32,592 bases of DNA, from contig JALREL010000042.1 in NCBI GenBank assembly GCA_023262005.1, forward strand, positions 1 through 32,592. Reading direction: 5' to 3'. Positions 1 to 13,405 of this stretch are shown here, in pieces. A program made the position numbers and the translations under genes. This DNA comes from Sphingorhabdus sp. Its GTDB lineage: Bacteria > Pseudomonadota > Alphaproteobacteria > Sphingomonadales > Sphingomonadaceae. Numbering within the stretch: position 1 is the first letter of the stretch; each line of letters starts with the position of its first letter. Under the pieces are notes generated by a model. It was not told where the DNA came from, searched no databases, and saw only the letters and a list, made by a program, of their open reading frames with translations.

Positions 1-987
<987 letters not shown>

Positions 988-990
988 CTC

Positions 991-1272
991 TTACTTGTCC
1001 TTTTTCTTGTACATGGCGAGCATGCGTTCAGTGACTGCGAAGCCGCCAAAGATGTTGACGCTGGCGAGCACCACCGCGATCAGGCCAAGCCATTTCGCAC
1101 CGGGCGCACCCGAAGCCGCCGCAGCGATCAACGCGCCAACGATAATCACCGAGGAAATTGCATTGGTCACCGCCATCAGCGGCGTGTGCAGCGCAGGCGT
1201 GACCGACCAGACAACATAATAGCCGACAAAACAGGCCAGTACGAAGATCGATAGGATTGATATGAAGTCCAT
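991..1272 (-). CDS. pntAB: NAD(P) transhydrogenase subunit alpha part 2 (membrane piece)
   Basis: A 93-residue membrane protein corresponding to the C-terminal membrane segment of the E. coli alpha subunit, encoded separately as in Rhodospirillum rubrum. Three or four hydrophobic helices are visible (ISILSIFVLACFVGYYVVW, AISSVIIVGALIAAA, WLGLIAVVLASVNIFGGFAV), ending in the typical TERMLAMYKKK tail. The start was placed at the ATG at 1272 (MDFISIL) because a GGAG lies 6 bases upstream. A longer reading to 1392 would run deep into pntAA. It sits between pntAA and pntB with spacings of 11 and 3 bases, so the three subunits are almost certainly co-transcribed. Confidence 0.95.
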   Translation of the reverse strand: MDFISILSIFVLACFVGYYVVWSVTPALHTPLMAVTNAISSVIIVGALIAAAASGAPGAKWLGLIAVVLASVNIFGGFAVTERMLAMYKKKDK

Positions 1273-1283
1273 GTCTTGCTCCG

Positions 1284-2414
1284 TCAGCCCAGCAGCCGTT
1301 CGTTGACAACCTTGCCGTCCTTGGTGAGGCGGATGGCTGCGGTGATTTCGTCTTCGTCGGGCAATACCGGTTTGCCCGCTTCCTTGTCCCAAAAGGCAGA
1401 AAGGAAGTTGAAAAGGTTGCGCGCAAACAGCGCCGACGCGTCAGCTGCAAGATGCGCTGGCGTGTTCGAATAGCCGATGATCTTGACGCCATGCTTGACG
1501 ACGACTTCGTCTGCCTTCGACCCTTCGACATTGCCACCTTGCGCGACTGCAAGGTCGAAAATCACACTGCCGGGCTTCATTGATGCGATTTGCGCATCCG
1601 AAATGAGGCGCGGCGCCGCGCGTCCGGGGATCAGTGCCGTGGTGATGACGATGTCCTGCTTGGCAATGTGGCTCGATACCAGCTCGGCTTGCGCCTTCTG
1701 ATATTCTTCAGACATTTCCGTCGCATAGCCACCGGCACCTTCGCCTTCGATACCTGCAACATTCTCGACGAAAATGGGTTTCGCGCCGAGGCTTTCAATC
1801 TGCTCCTTGGTCGCCGAGCGCACGTCAGTTGCCGAAACCACGGCACCCAAACGGCGCGCGGTGGCAATCGCCTGCAAGCCAGCAACGCCGACACCCATGA
1901 TGAACGCCTTGGCAGCGCTAATCGTGCCTGCGGCCGTCATCATCATCGGAAAGGCACGGCCATAGGCCGCAGCGCTGTCGATTACGGCCTTGTAACCGGC
2001 AAGGTTCGATTGCGACGAGAGGATATCCATGGATTGCGCGCGGGTGATGCGCGGCATGAATTCCATCGCCAGCGCTTCGACACCGGCAGCCGCATAATCG
2101 TCGATGCGCTTGCGCTGACCGAAAGGATCAAGCCCGGCGACAATCCATGCCCCCTTGGACGCACCTTTGAGCGCCTTTGGATCGGGCCCCTGCACACCGA
2201 GTATGATGTCGGCATCCTTCACAACCGCAGCAGCAGCGCCGATGGTCGCGCCCACAGCGGTATATTCTGCATCGGAAATGGAGGCGCTGATCCCGGCCCC
2301 GGATTCGACAGACACGTTAGCACCGAGACCGATAAATTTCTTCACCGTCTCGGGAGAGGCCGCAACCCGGGTTTCGCCGGGAGCGACCTCTTTGAGAACT
2401 GCAATTTTGGTCAC
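1284..2414 (-). CDS. pntAA: NAD(P) transhydrogenase subunit alpha part 1 (NAD-binding)
   Basis: The soluble NAD(H)-binding domain I of proton-translocating transhydrogenase, 376 residues. The N-terminal MTKIAVLKEVAPGETRVAAS and the nucleotide-binding fold VGVAGLQAIATARRLGAVV followed by ATDVRSATKEQ are the family signatures, as is SVIFDLAVAQGGNVEGS. It would hand hydride from NADH to the NADP site on PntB at the cytoplasmic face of the membrane. The start is a GTG at 2414, one base after the stop of the short upstream gene. No good ribosome-binding site is seen, so translation is probably coupled to that gene. It stands first of the three transhydrogenase subunits and its length matches the three-subunit alphaproteobacterial type. 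Confidence 0.95.
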   Translation of the reverse strand: MTKIAVLKEVAPGETRVAASPETVKKFIGLGANVSVESGAGISASISDAEYTAVGATIGAAAAVVKDADIILGVQGPDPKALKGASKGAWIVAGLDPFGQRKRIDDYAAAGVEALAMEFMPRITRAQSMDILSSQSNLAGYKAVIDSAAAYGRAFPMMMTAAGTISAAKAFIMGVGVAGLQAIATARRLGAVVSATDVRSATKEQIESLGAKPIFVENVAGIEGEGAGGYATEMSEEYQKAQAELVSSHIAKQDIVITTALIPGRAAPRLISDAQIASMKPGSVIFDLAVAQGGNVEGSKADEVVVKHGVKIIGYSNTPAHLAADASALFARNLFNFLSAFWDKEAGKPVLPDEDEITAAIRLTKDGKVVNERLLG

Positions 2415-2415
2415 G

Positions 2416-2538
2416 TTATGCGATGATCAGCAATACGAGAGCTGTAACTGCGATCGAAACGATGGTTCCCCATTTCAGCAACGAGAGAAATCCGGTGTAG
2501 GTTTCGCTCGCGTCGCGCATGTCCTGATTTCCAGCCAA
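2416..2538 (-). CDS. aa3-type cytochrome c oxidase subunit IV-like small membrane protein
   Basis: A 40-residue protein reading MAGNQDMRDASETYTGFLSL then LKWGTIVSIAVTALVLLIIA. A short polar N-terminus is followed by one membrane helix, which is the pattern of the bacterial aa3 cytochrome oxidase subunit IV family (PF07835). The start chosen is a TTG at 2538, because a strong GGGAGG lies 5 bases upstream. The longer reading that begins at 2610 would overlap the likely -10 and -35 boxes and carries an unrelated 24-residue head. It is the first gene of the transhydrogenase operon, with one base separating it from pntAA. The family call rests on the motif around DASETYTGFLSLLKWGT. Whether it actually joins an oxidase or the transhydrogenase is not shown by the sequence. 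Confidence 0.8.
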   Translation of the reverse strand: MAGNQDMRDASETYTGFLSLLKWGTIVSIAVTALVLLIIA

Positions 2539-2581
2539 TTCAGCCTCCCTAAATATCCGCCTTGCTATAGGCCATGCGCGG

Positions 2582-2610
2582 CTAATAGCCAGATGGTGGG
2601 TATTGCTCAA
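2582..2610 (-). promoter_or_regulatory. Candidate promoter of the transhydrogenase operon
   Basis: On the minus strand TTGAGC (2610-2605) and TATTAG (2587-2582) are separated by 17 bases, a housekeeping-type spacing. Transcription would begin near 2575, leaving a leader of about 37 bases before the TTG start at 2538. This arrangement also argues against the longer upstream start. Confidence 0.45.
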
Positions 2611-2704
2611 GCACCCCGCGAACAGAATTTTTATTGGATGCTTAATAGGCTCTTTACCACTTGTTGGTACCGCGTTGGTTCACCAGGGGCCCGATGGGAT
2701 TTCG

Positions 2705-4126
2705 ATGGCGGATAAAGAGACACGATTGCTGATGCTTGTCGATGACGAGCCTGCCCAGTGCAGGTTGGTTTCGGCTATCGCCAGTCGTGCTGGTTGGCGG
2801 ACGGTTTTCGCCCGCGATGCTGAGACCGCCATCGCCATGCTGGGCACCCAGGATGGCATGATGCTTGACGCTATCTTGCTCGATCAATGGGTTCCCGGTT
2901 CCGATGCGGCATCTTTGATTGCGGAGCTCAAGTCACGCCGCCCTGCCCTTCCCGTCCTTTTGATGACCGCAATCGGATCAACCGACAGCGCGATCGAGGC
3001 CATGCGGGCGGGTGCTTCGGATTACATCATCAAGCCGGTGGCGGCAGAGCGCCTGATTGCTGCGCTCAGCCTGGCCGCCGAACATGCCAAGGATTTTGGC
3101 GAATTGCAGCCTTTGACCGAAAAAATCGGCCATCAGCTGGAATTTGACGAAATCATCGGCTCCGCGCCGGCTTTCCGCACCGCGCTCGCCATTGCCGCAA
3201 AGGCGGCACGCAGCAAGGCGCCGATATTGATTGAAGGTGAAGGCGGAGTCGGCAAAGAGGTTGTTGCCGATGCCATCCACGCGGCATCACCGCGCGCGCG
3301 ACTGCCATTCCTGAAGGTCAACTGCGGCGCCATCGCCCCGAACCTGCTCGATTCCGTGCTGTTCGGGCATGAAAGAGACGCCTTTGCAGGTGCATTTGAT
3401 CGCCGCGTCGGCATCTTGCAACAAGCCGATACCGGCACGGTTTTCCTCGATGAAATCGACCAGCTTCCTTCCGAAACGCAGGTACGCCTCGTGCGCCTGC
3501 TCACCGAGGGTGAAATCCAGCCATTGGGATCGCCGCACAGCTATCGCATCGATGTCCGTGTCATCACCGCCTGCAACAATGACCTGACGGCAAAGCTTGA
3601 AAGCGGCGTTCTGCGCGAAGATCTTTATTACCGGATCAACGTCGTCCAATTGCATATCCCGCCATTGCGCGATCGGATCGGCGATATTCCCGCCCTTGCC
3701 CGCCATTTCCTCGGCCGCATGGCGAACCAGCCCGGCCTTCGAAGCCTTGGAATCACCGAAGAGGCCTTATCATTGCTGCGCAGCTATAACTGGCCGGGCA
3801 ATGTCCGCCAGTTGCAGAGCGCACTTTTTCGCGCTGCCGTGCTGTGCGAACGCGACGCACTCACGCCTGACGAGTTTCCGCAAATCGCTTCGGCGGTGGG
3901 GCGGCGTTCCGAAACGGTGATGAACCACAACGAAGGTGTCGGCGTTTCACTTTATGAGCAGGACGGCAACATGCGTCCGCTGGAAGAAATCGAGGCCGAC
4001 GTCATCCGCCTGGCGATTGGCCATTATCGCGGCCGCATGACCGAGGTTGCGCGCCGATTGGGCATCGGCCGATCGACGTTGTACCGCAAGCTCGCCGATC
4101 TCGGCATTGAAAGCAGCGCGGCTTAG
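2705..4126 (+). CDS. NtrC-like response regulator with receiver, AAA+ and Fis-type HTH; altered sigma-54 loop
   Basis: A 473-residue three-domain regulator. The receiver (about 5-125) has the acidic pair D13/D14, phospho-acceptor D60 (LLDQWVPG), T88 and K110, so it looks phosphorylatable. The AAA+ domain (about 145-385) keeps Walker A GEGGVGKE (178-185), Walker B GTVFLDEID and the arginine-bearing REDLYYR. The C-terminus (about 425-473) is a Fis-type helix-turn-helix, RMTEVARRLGIGRSTLYRKL. The loop that normally reads GAFTGA and touches sigma-54 reads DAFAGA at 225-230. The start at 2705 (MADKETR) begins just before the receiver; 34 upstream in-frame residues look non-coding. No partner kinase is adjacent. 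It diverges from the transhydrogenase operon and its stop overlaps that of DUF2177. Its target genes are unknown. Confidence 0.88.
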   Translation: MADKETRLLMLVDDEPAQCRLVSAIASRAGWRTVFARDAETAIAMLGTQDGMMLDAILLDQWVPGSDAASLIAELKSRRPALPVLLMTAIGSTDSAIEAMRAGASDYIIKPVAAERLIAALSLAAEHAKDFGELQPLTEKIGHQLEFDEIIGSAPAFRTALAIAAKAARSKAPILIEGEGGVGKEVVADAIHAASPRARLPFLKVNCGAIAPNLLDSVLFGHERDAFAGAFDRRVGILQQADTGTVFLDEIDQLPSETQVRLVRLLTEGEIQPLGSPHSYRIDVRVITACNNDLTAKLESGVLREDLYYRINVVQLHIPPLRDRIGDIPALARHFLGRMANQPGLRSLGITEEALSLLRSYNWPGNVRQLQSALFRAAVLCERDALTPDEFPQIASAVGRRSETVMNHNEGVGVSLYEQDGNMRPLEEIEADVIRLAIGHYRGRMTEVARRLGIGRSTLYRKLADLGIESSAA

Positions 4127-4539
4127 TTCTTCCCGAAGATTAATGTCGTAATCCACCATCCGCCGAACGATGCGGAACCGGTCAATAATGTTCCCCAAAT
4201 GATGTCGAGCACTGTCACCTTGGTGCTCCACACCTTTAGCGTCGCATAATTGGTCAGATCATAGGTCATGTAGCAGAAAAAGCCGAGCAGCGCGCCCCAC
4301 AGCACCGCTGTCTGCCATTTGCCACTGTGCAATGCAGGGCCTACCGCAAAAATCATCATACCTAATATGTACAGCAGGTAGAAAGTTACCGCTGGGCCAA
4401 GCCGAAAACCGCCTTGATACATCAGTTCGCCGATTTCGGGCTTATACAACCGCTCGTACATCGTTCGCAGCCAGACGCTGTCGATCAACGCAAAGGACAC
4501 GCCCGTTGCGACATAGGCTACAACATATTTTGCGATCAT
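4123..4539 (-). CDS. DUF2177 family membrane protein
   Basis: A 138-residue integral membrane protein with about four helices, starting MIAKYVVAYVATGVSFALID. The features LIDSVWLRTMYERLYKPEIGEL, FFCYMTYDLTNYATLK and the WGTLLTGSASFGGWW tail are typical of DUF2177, a family without an assigned function. The start at 4539 has a GGAG about 8 bases upstream. The gene is convergent with the regulator at 2705-4126 and the two stop codons share bases 4123-4126. It is separated from folP by 66 bases and is probably transcribed on its own. Confidence 0.85.
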   Translation of the reverse strand: MIAKYVVAYVATGVSFALIDSVWLRTMYERLYKPEIGELMYQGGFRLGPAVTFYLLYILGMMIFAVGPALHSGKWQTAVLWGALLGFFCYMTYDLTNYATLKVWSTKVTVLDIIWGTLLTGSASFGGWWITTLIFGKN

Positions 4540-4605
4540 GCTTCAATCTCCTATCGGCAGGATAGCATCTGGGAGAAGGCAAACGATACGGGTTAAACCC
4601 GCCGC

Positions 4606-7044
<2,439 letters not shown>

Positions 7045-7067
7045 ACCAAGCAAGATTTTACATCTAT

Positions 7068-7631
7068 TTACAATAATTCGAGCTGCGCAACCGGCGCAAA
7101 ACTCTTCCGATGCAAAGGCGTCGGCCCCAAACGCCGCAGCGCTTCCAGATGCCCTGCCGATCCATAGCCCTTGTTCGAAGCCCAGCCATAGCCGGGATGC
7201 ATGGCGTCATAGCTGCGCATCAAACGGTCGCGATGTTCCTTGGCGATGATGCTTGCGGCCGAGATGCAGGGATGGAGCGCATCGCCCCCGATCACGGCTT
7301 CGGCATGATAAGACCATTTGGGAAGCCGGTTACCGTCCACCAATATTTTCAGCGGCTGCACCGACAAAGCCTCAACCGCGCGCGTCATGGCGAGCATCGT
7401 CGCCTGTAATATGTTGATCCGGTCGATTTCCTCAACATCCGCCACACCGATTGCCCAGCGGCACGATCGCTTGATTACCACTTCGAGTTCAGCCCGGCGA
7501 TTTGCCGAAAGTTTCTTGCTGTCATCGAGGCCCTCAATGCCCTCGTCGCACAGGATGACGGCTGCTGCCACCACCGGCCCTGCCAATGGCCCCCTGCCCG
7601 CTTCATCAACGCCTATGATCATATCCGCCAT
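7068..7631 (-). CDS. rnhB: Ribonuclease HII
   Basis: Cleaves RNA in RNA/DNA hybrids and nicks at single ribonucleotides left in DNA. The protein starts [20 protein letters not shown], with the metal-binding D9 and E10; [16 protein letters not shown] and [13 protein letters not shown] carry the other conserved acidic residues, and [14 protein letters not shown] follows. The length is 187 residues, normal for the family. The start at 7631 gives a short head before the first beta strand. An ATG at 7622 (MIIGVDEAG) is an equally good choice, as it overlaps the upstream stop as ATGA. It is the last gene of the glmM operon. Confidence 0.93.
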   Translation of the reverse strand: MADMIIGVDEAGRGPLAGPVVAAAVILCDEGIEGLDDSKKLSANRRAELEVVIKRSCRWAIGVADVEEIDRINILQATMLAMTRAVEALSVQPLKILVDGNRLPKWSYHAEAVIGGDALHPCISAASIIAKEHRDRLMRSYDAMHPGYGWASNKGYGSAGHLEALRRLGPTPLHRKSFAPVAQLELL

Positions 7632-8752
7632 TCGGGATAACGGCGGTTTTCGCCTGCGCTGTAAAGACAAACAATGTTGCCCGAAGGATCGAGCAAGCGT
7701 GCCTCGCGCCAGCCCCAGCTTTCATCCTGCGGCATTTGTTCAAAGGCAAAACCTTCGCTCACCAACTCGCTGACCCACGCATCGAGCCGCTTGCTTTCAA
7801 AATAGACCACCGTCGATGTGCCGATATCCTCGCTCTCGTGGATCGAGAAGGTTGCGCCATTGGGTACTTCGAACCGCGCATAGCCATTGGACGGACTATC
7901 GACGATCTGCTGCAGCCCCAGCGCCTTGTAGAAATCGACCGACGCCGCATAGTTGGTGCTGCCGACGGTTACCTGGTTCAGCGAAGGCCCCGGCACCATC
8001 GCATCCTCGCGCACATATTGGTGCCCCATCGGGCCATGCCCCTGCCCGAGCCCCGGAGCATCGTGCAGCGCAAGCCGCACGAACAACCGCGCGCGTTCGA
8101 TCGACTGTTCAAGCGAGAAACCCTGCCCGAGGCCGGTCGCAATCGCAGTTGCCAAGGTGCAGCCCGTACCATGCGTATTGCGCGTTTCGATGCGCGGATC
8201 GGTCCATTCGCTGCTTTGCCCGATTGCGAGGTCGAGCCGGTCGACAATGAAATCGCCCTCCGCATGCCCGCCCTTGATCAGCAGCGGGATATGGCGTTCG
8301 AGCAGCGAAGCCCGCCCGCCCAATGCTTCAAGTTCTGGCAGGTTGGGCGTTGTCAATGTCGCAAGACGCATCAACCGCTGGAACGCCGATATCGTATCGT
8401 CATCGGCAAGTATGGCTCCGCTGGTGGCAACCATCACCGGATCGAACACGATTGGGCAGGAAAGTTCCGACAGGCTGTCCGCAACCGCATGTGCGGTTTC
8501 CGCACTCCCAATCATCCCGATTTTGACCGCATCGACGCCGATATCGCTGACGACGGCGGCAATCTGGTCGATTACCATCTGCGTCGGCACCATGTGCACT
8601 GCATCGACGCCGAGCGTGTTCTGCGCGGTGATTGCCGTGATCGCCGTCATCGCATGGCCGCCGAGCATCGTAACGGTTTTGATGTCCGCCTGGATGCCAG
8701 CCCCGCCGCCGCTATCGGAACCCGCAATGATAAGGATGCGTGCTGTGCTCAT
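7619..8752 (-). CDS. thiD: ThiD (HMP/HMP-P kinase) fused to a C-terminal VOC (glyoxalase-like) domain
   Basis: Residues 1 to about 248 are a complete hydroxymethylpyrimidine/phosphomethylpyrimidine kinase of thiamine synthesis: [20 protein letters not shown], the [10 protein letters not shown] segment, TPNLPE, and the [14 protein letters not shown] loop with C198. From about 256 to 377 the same frame continues into a vicinal-oxygen-chelate fold: [23 protein letters not shown], then [20 protein letters not shown]. Usual ThiD proteins are about 260 residues, so this is a true fusion with no stop or frame change between the parts. The VOC part lacks the usual N-terminal His and C-terminal Glu metal ligands (Q260 and VCLY instead), so it may bind a ligand rather than act as a metalloenzyme. 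The start overlaps the DUF1272 stop as ATGA. Confidence 0.9.
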   Translation of the reverse strand: MSTARILIIAGSDSGGGAGIQADIKTVTMLGGHAMTAITAITAQNTLGVDAVHMVPTQMVIDQIAAVVSDIGVDAVKIGMIGSAETAHAVADSLSELSCPIVFDPVMVATSGAILADDDTISAFQRLMRLATLTTPNLPELEALGGRASLLERHIPLLIKGGHAEGDFIVDRLDLAIGQSSEWTDPRIETRNTHGTGCTLATAIATGLGQGFSLEQSIERARLFVRLALHDAPGLGQGHGPMGHQYVREDAMVPGPSLNQVTVGSTNYAASVDFYKALGLQQIVDSPSNGYARFEVPNGATFSIHESEDIGTSTVVYFESKRLDAWVSELVSEGFAFEQMPQDESWGWREARLLDPSGNIVCLYSAGENRRYPEWRI

Positions 8753-8973
8753 CCTTTGTGCTTCCGTTCGCTGGAGGCTGGATATTTTTCGAGCAGCTTC
8801 TTCGAACGCGTCGGCCGGTCGAGCAATTCACCGCCACAATTAGGGCAGCGCTCGTCCATGTCATCCGCGCATTCCGCGCAAAATGTGCATTCGAACGAAC
8901 AGATGAATGCGCCACCGACATGTGCGGGCAGATCCGTGCCGCAGCGTTCGCAATCGGGGCGCATCTCAAGCAT
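8749..8973 (-). CDS. DUF1272 family small cysteine-rich protein
   Basis: A 74-residue protein beginning [20 protein letters not shown] and continuing CSFECTFCAECADDMDERCPNCGGELLDRP. Eight cysteines stand in CxxC-like pairs (CERC, CSFEC, CAEC, CPNC), which suggests bound zinc. This is the DUF1272 pattern; its function is not known. It is tightly packed between glmM (TGATG overlap) and the thiD fusion (ATGA overlap), so it is made along with them, though nothing in the sequence links it to either pathway. Confidence 0.88.
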   Translation of the reverse strand: MLEMRPDCERCGTDLPAHVGGAFICSFECTFCAECADDMDERCPNCGGELLDRPTRSKKLLEKYPASSERKHKG

Positions 8974-10310
8974 CAGGCAGCTTCCTCAACGGCTTGGCAA
9001 ATGCGATCGACAATTGCGCGGACCTGTTTTGCATCGTCGCCCTCTGCCATGACACGGATCACCGGTTCGGTACCGGAGGGCCGTATGACCAATCGCCCAG
9101 TACCGCTCAGTTCGCGCTCCGCTTCGGCAATCACCGACTGCACATTGGCATTATCGAGCGGCTTGCCACCCGAATAGCGTACATTGCGCAGCAATTGCGG
9201 AACCGGATCAAACAAGTGGAGAAGTTCGCTCGCCTTTTTGCCGCTGTCGACCAGTTCGGCAAGCACGCGCAGAGCTGCAATAGTGCCATCGCCGGTCGTT
9301 GCGTGGTCGAGCAGGATCATATGGCCTGATTGCTCCCCGCCCACATTCATCCCGCGCGCGCGCATTTCCTCCAGCACATAGCGGTCACCGACCTTGGCGC
9401 GCACCAATTCCAGATGCTGACTGGCCAGATAGCGTTCGAGCCCTAGGTTGGACATCACCGTTGCAACGATCCCGTCGCCGCGAAGCAGGCCGTTTCGGCT
9501 CATCGATGTACCGAGAAGGGCCATGATCTGGTCGCCATCGACCACCCGCCCCTTTTCATCGACAACGATCAGGCGGTCGGCATCACCATCGAGCGCGATG
9601 CCGATATCCGCCCCGGCAGCGACAACGGTTTCCTGCAAGGTCGCCGTGTGCGTTGAGCCCACGCGATCGTTGATATTCTTGCCATTGGGGTTGACGCCGA
9701 TGGCGGTAACCTTGGCACCCAATTCCCATATTGCCGCTGGCGCAACCTGGTAAGCTGCACCATGCGCACAGTCGAGCACGACATGAAGGCCATCGAACCG
9801 GATATGCTCGGGAAGCGTCGCCTTCACTGCATGGATATAGCGTCCACGCGCGTCCTCTACGCGTCGGGCGCGACCAATATCCATCGACTTAGCCAGTTTG
9901 GGGGGCTGGTCGAGAAGCGCCTCAATAGCCATTTCATCAGCATCGGAAAGCTTGAACCCGTCCGGGCCAAACAATTTGATGCCGTTATCCTCATAAGGGT
10001 TGTGGCTCGCCGAAATCATGACGCCAAGGTCAGCACGCATCGAGCGCGTCAGCAGGGCCACCGCGGGTGTGGGTATCGGCCCGAACTGGACGACATCCAT
10101 GCCGACGCTGGTGAAACCGGCAACCAATGCATTCTCGACCATGTAGCCCGAAAGACGCGTATCCTTACCGATAACGACGCGATGTTTGTGATCGCCGCGC
10201 AAGAAATGCGCGCCCGCAGCCTGCCCAACTTTCATGGCCATTTCGGCGGTCATCGCACCCGCATTGGTGCGTCCTCTTATGCCGTCAGTGCCGAAATATT
10301 TGCGTCCCAT
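8973..10310 (-). CDS. glmM: Phosphoglucosamine mutase
   Basis: Converts glucosamine-6-phosphate to glucosamine-1-phosphate on the way to UDP-N-acetylglucosamine for peptidoglycan and lipopolysaccharide. The protein is 445 residues, the usual length. It starts [14 protein letters not shown], has the phosphoserine loop [20 protein letters not shown] with the catalytic serine at residue 102 (as in E. coli), the metal loop ALDGDADR, the sugar loop GGEQSGHMI and the phosphate-binding [14 protein letters not shown]. The start is the ATG at 10310 with GGGAG 5 bases upstream; the in-frame GTG at 10313 is too close to that site. It is the first gene of the set running into DUF1272, thiD-VOC and rnhB. 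Confidence 0.96.
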   Translation of the reverse strand: MGRKYFGTDGIRGRTNAGAMTAEMAMKVGQAAGAHFLRGDHKHRVVIGKDTRLSGYMVENALVAGFTSVGMDVVQFGPIPTPAVALLTRSMRADLGVMISASHNPYEDNGIKLFGPDGFKLSDADEMAIEALLDQPPKLAKSMDIGRARRVEDARGRYIHAVKATLPEHIRFDGLHVVLDCAHGAAYQVAPAAIWELGAKVTAIGVNPNGKNINDRVGSTHTATLQETVVAAGADIGIALDGDADRLIVVDEKGRVVDGDQIMALLGTSMSRNGLLRGDGIVATVMSNLGLERYLASQHLELVRAKVGDRYVLEEMRARGMNVGGEQSGHMILLDHATTGDGTIAALRVLAELVDSGKKASELLHLFDPVPQLLRNVRYSGGKPLDNANVQSVIAEAERELSGTGRLVIRPSGTEPVIRVMAEGDDAKQVRAIVDRICQAVEEAA

Positions 10311-10465
10311 CACGACTCCCGTAACCCTGAATATGCCTCTCTCCTAGTCCATCGAACGGCATCCCGCAAAGCTGCAAATGTGAAAACTCCCAGTCATTTT
10401 ACCGGCTTGCGGTGGTTGGGCATGCAGATAAAAGGTTGATCCAATATCAGGGAGCAAATCGGGCC

Positions 10466-11706
10466 GTGAACAAGACTTTCTTTATCTTGGCAATGCTGGT
10501 GGCGGGCATATTGGCAGGCGAATTGATTGGCGATGCCGCGCCGATATTGAACGACGCGGCGAGCGTCATCGGCACAGTCTGGCTGAATGCCCTGCGCATG
10601 ACCGTGGTGCCGCTTGTCGTTGCCCTGTTGATCGTCGGCATCGTTCAGACTGCTGCGGCGGCGCGTGCGGGCAAGATCGCGTTTACCGGCGTTGTCATGA
10701 TGATCACCTTGCTGTGGACATCTTCGGCAATCGCCGCCTTCATGATCCCCACGCTCACATCCGCTTTCCCCATCCCGCGTGAGGCTGCACAGGCACTGAT
10801 ATCAGGCCTGACAACCATGGCCCCGATCGAGCAGGCCGAGCCGTTCACTGAAATCATCAAAAAGATCGTGCCGACCAACCCAATTGGTTCGGCGGCGAAC
10901 ACCGATGTACTGCCGCTTATCGTCTTCACGCTCGCGTTCGCCTTCGCGGTGGTCAAACTGCCAGAGGACAAGCGTCGCTCGATCCATTCGCTTTTCGACG
11001 CAGTCGCCGATGCAATGGTGATGATTGTGGGTTGGGTGCTGGCGCTTGCCCCGATTGGCGTTTTTGCCCTTGCCTATGGCCTGGGTGTCACCGCGGGCAG
11101 CGCGGCCTTTGGCGCCCTTGCCCATTATGTCATCGTGCTGGTGGCAACCGGTTCGGTGATCTGGCTACTCAGCTTTGTGATTGCATTTGCAGGCGCTGGA
11201 AAGAACCCTTTCGTCTTTTTCCGCGCCGCAATTCCCGCGCAGGCGGTGGCAATTTCGACGCAAAGCTCGCTCGCGTCACTTCCTGCCATGCTGCAGGGCT
11301 TGAACCAGCTCGGCGTGCGCACGCGTAATTCGGAAATCATCCTGCCTATCGCCGTCGCGCTGTTCCGCGCCACTGGCCCTGCAATGAATTTTGGCGTCGC
11401 GCTCTACATCGCGCATCTGATGGGCATCGAACTCACCGCCGGGCAGATTGCCTTGGGTCTCGCCGCAGGTGCAATCACGACGATGGGCGCGGTGTCCCTG
11501 CCCGGTTCGATCAGTTTCATCAGTTCGATTGCGCCCATCTGCATCGCCATGGGCGTGCCAGTCGAACCATTGGGTTTATTGATTGCTATCGAGACTTTCC
11601 CAGATATCATGCGGACATTGGGCAATGTCACCATGGACATGGCGGTAACCGCCACCGTCGACAAGCATGTCGGCGAGGATGATCCCGCTCACGAAGGAGA
11701 GCAGTC

Positions 11707-11710
<4 letters not shown>
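10466..11710 (+). CDS. Dicarboxylate/amino acid:cation symporter (DAACS family), divergent binding region
   Basis: A membrane transporter of about 414 residues related to GltP/DctA, which couples uptake of dicarboxylates or acidic amino acids to cations. Family features are the [17 protein letters not shown] start of the core, the serine-rich hairpin [15 protein letters not shown], and a TM8 segment [16 protein letters not shown] that keeps the D-x-x-R-T-x-x-N-V pattern. The TM7 signature NMDGT is missing: the region reads [15 protein letters not shown]. The second hairpin is also unusual ([12 protein letters not shown]), so substrate and coupling ion are uncertain. The GTG at 10466 (VNKTFFIL) was chosen as start, with GGGAG upstream; an ATG at 10412 would add a polar head. 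It overlaps the aldo/keto reductase as ATGA. Confidence 0.85.
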
Positions 11711-12696
<986 letters not shown>

Positions 12697-12702
<6 letters not shown>

Positions 12703-13380
12703 CCAGCGGTAGATGCCCGCTCCATAATTGCCAAACAGGTTGTGCGCCCATGTGGCGCCCAGCCAGAATATCACGCCGATCAGTAGGAAACGAGGCTCGA
12801 CTTTCGCCAACTGCGAAAGGCGCGGCAGGAAACTGGTCTGGCGTTCCCACTTCGCCCATGCATCGCCCAACGAGGCTTCTTTCTTTCGATCCTGTCCGTA
12901 CGATCCAGCCAAAGCGAGGAACACGAAGCTGCCGTTGAACAGGAAGCTGTCCATGCGCGGCGCAATCAGGATGTGGGCCAGACCCCATAGCGCAAAGCCC
13001 CACATCATCGGATGCCGCGTCACGCGAAACACACCGGTAGGCACCTTGGCCGCCAATGTGCGGATCACGTCGCCATCTGGATTGGGCAAGGCGGGGTTGC
13101 CCTGAAAAGATCCGGCAAACAGGATTGCGGCGAGCAAGGTCAGGATGCTGGCGACGATCCAGATGGCGTTGGTCGGGGCCCAATACAACTCGCCCACAGG
13201 CGCTCGCGAAAATTCCCACATCATCCAGCCAAGCCCGACGAACGAAACGAGCGAGTAAAGGCCAAGAAAGCCCTTTTCGCCCATTCGCCCTACCAAGGGG
13301 CGCCGCAAGGGGTGGGACAAAAGGAAATGGCTTCCAACGAAAAACACACACGCTGTCAGCAAAGGTAACAGGCTATCCAT
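12697..13380 (-). CDS. NnrU family membrane protein
   Basis: A 227-residue membrane protein with about six helices. [23 protein letters not shown], the [18 protein letters not shown] helix and the [25 protein letters not shown] motif are typical of the NnrU family, named for a gene needed for nitric oxide and nitrite handling in Rhodobacter. The RHPMMWG motif also resembles isoprenylcysteine methyltransferase-like membrane enzymes. The start at 13380 has a strong AGGAGGG upstream. No nitrite or nitric oxide reductase gene lies near, so a denitrification role is not supported here. It is convergent with the aldo/keto reductase and their stops share 6 bases. Confidence 0.85.
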
Positions 13381-13405
13381 TTGTCCCTCCTCCCGCCGTC
13401 AGGCG

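Noticed and set aside
2539-2610. Longer start for the aa3 subunit IV-like gene
   Set aside because: The extra 24 codons contain the likely -10 and -35 boxes and the ribosome-binding site of the TTG start.
4588-4600. Short hairpin CGGGT/ACCCG after folP as a terminator
   Set aside because: The stem is only 5 bases with a 3-base loop and no T-tract follows.
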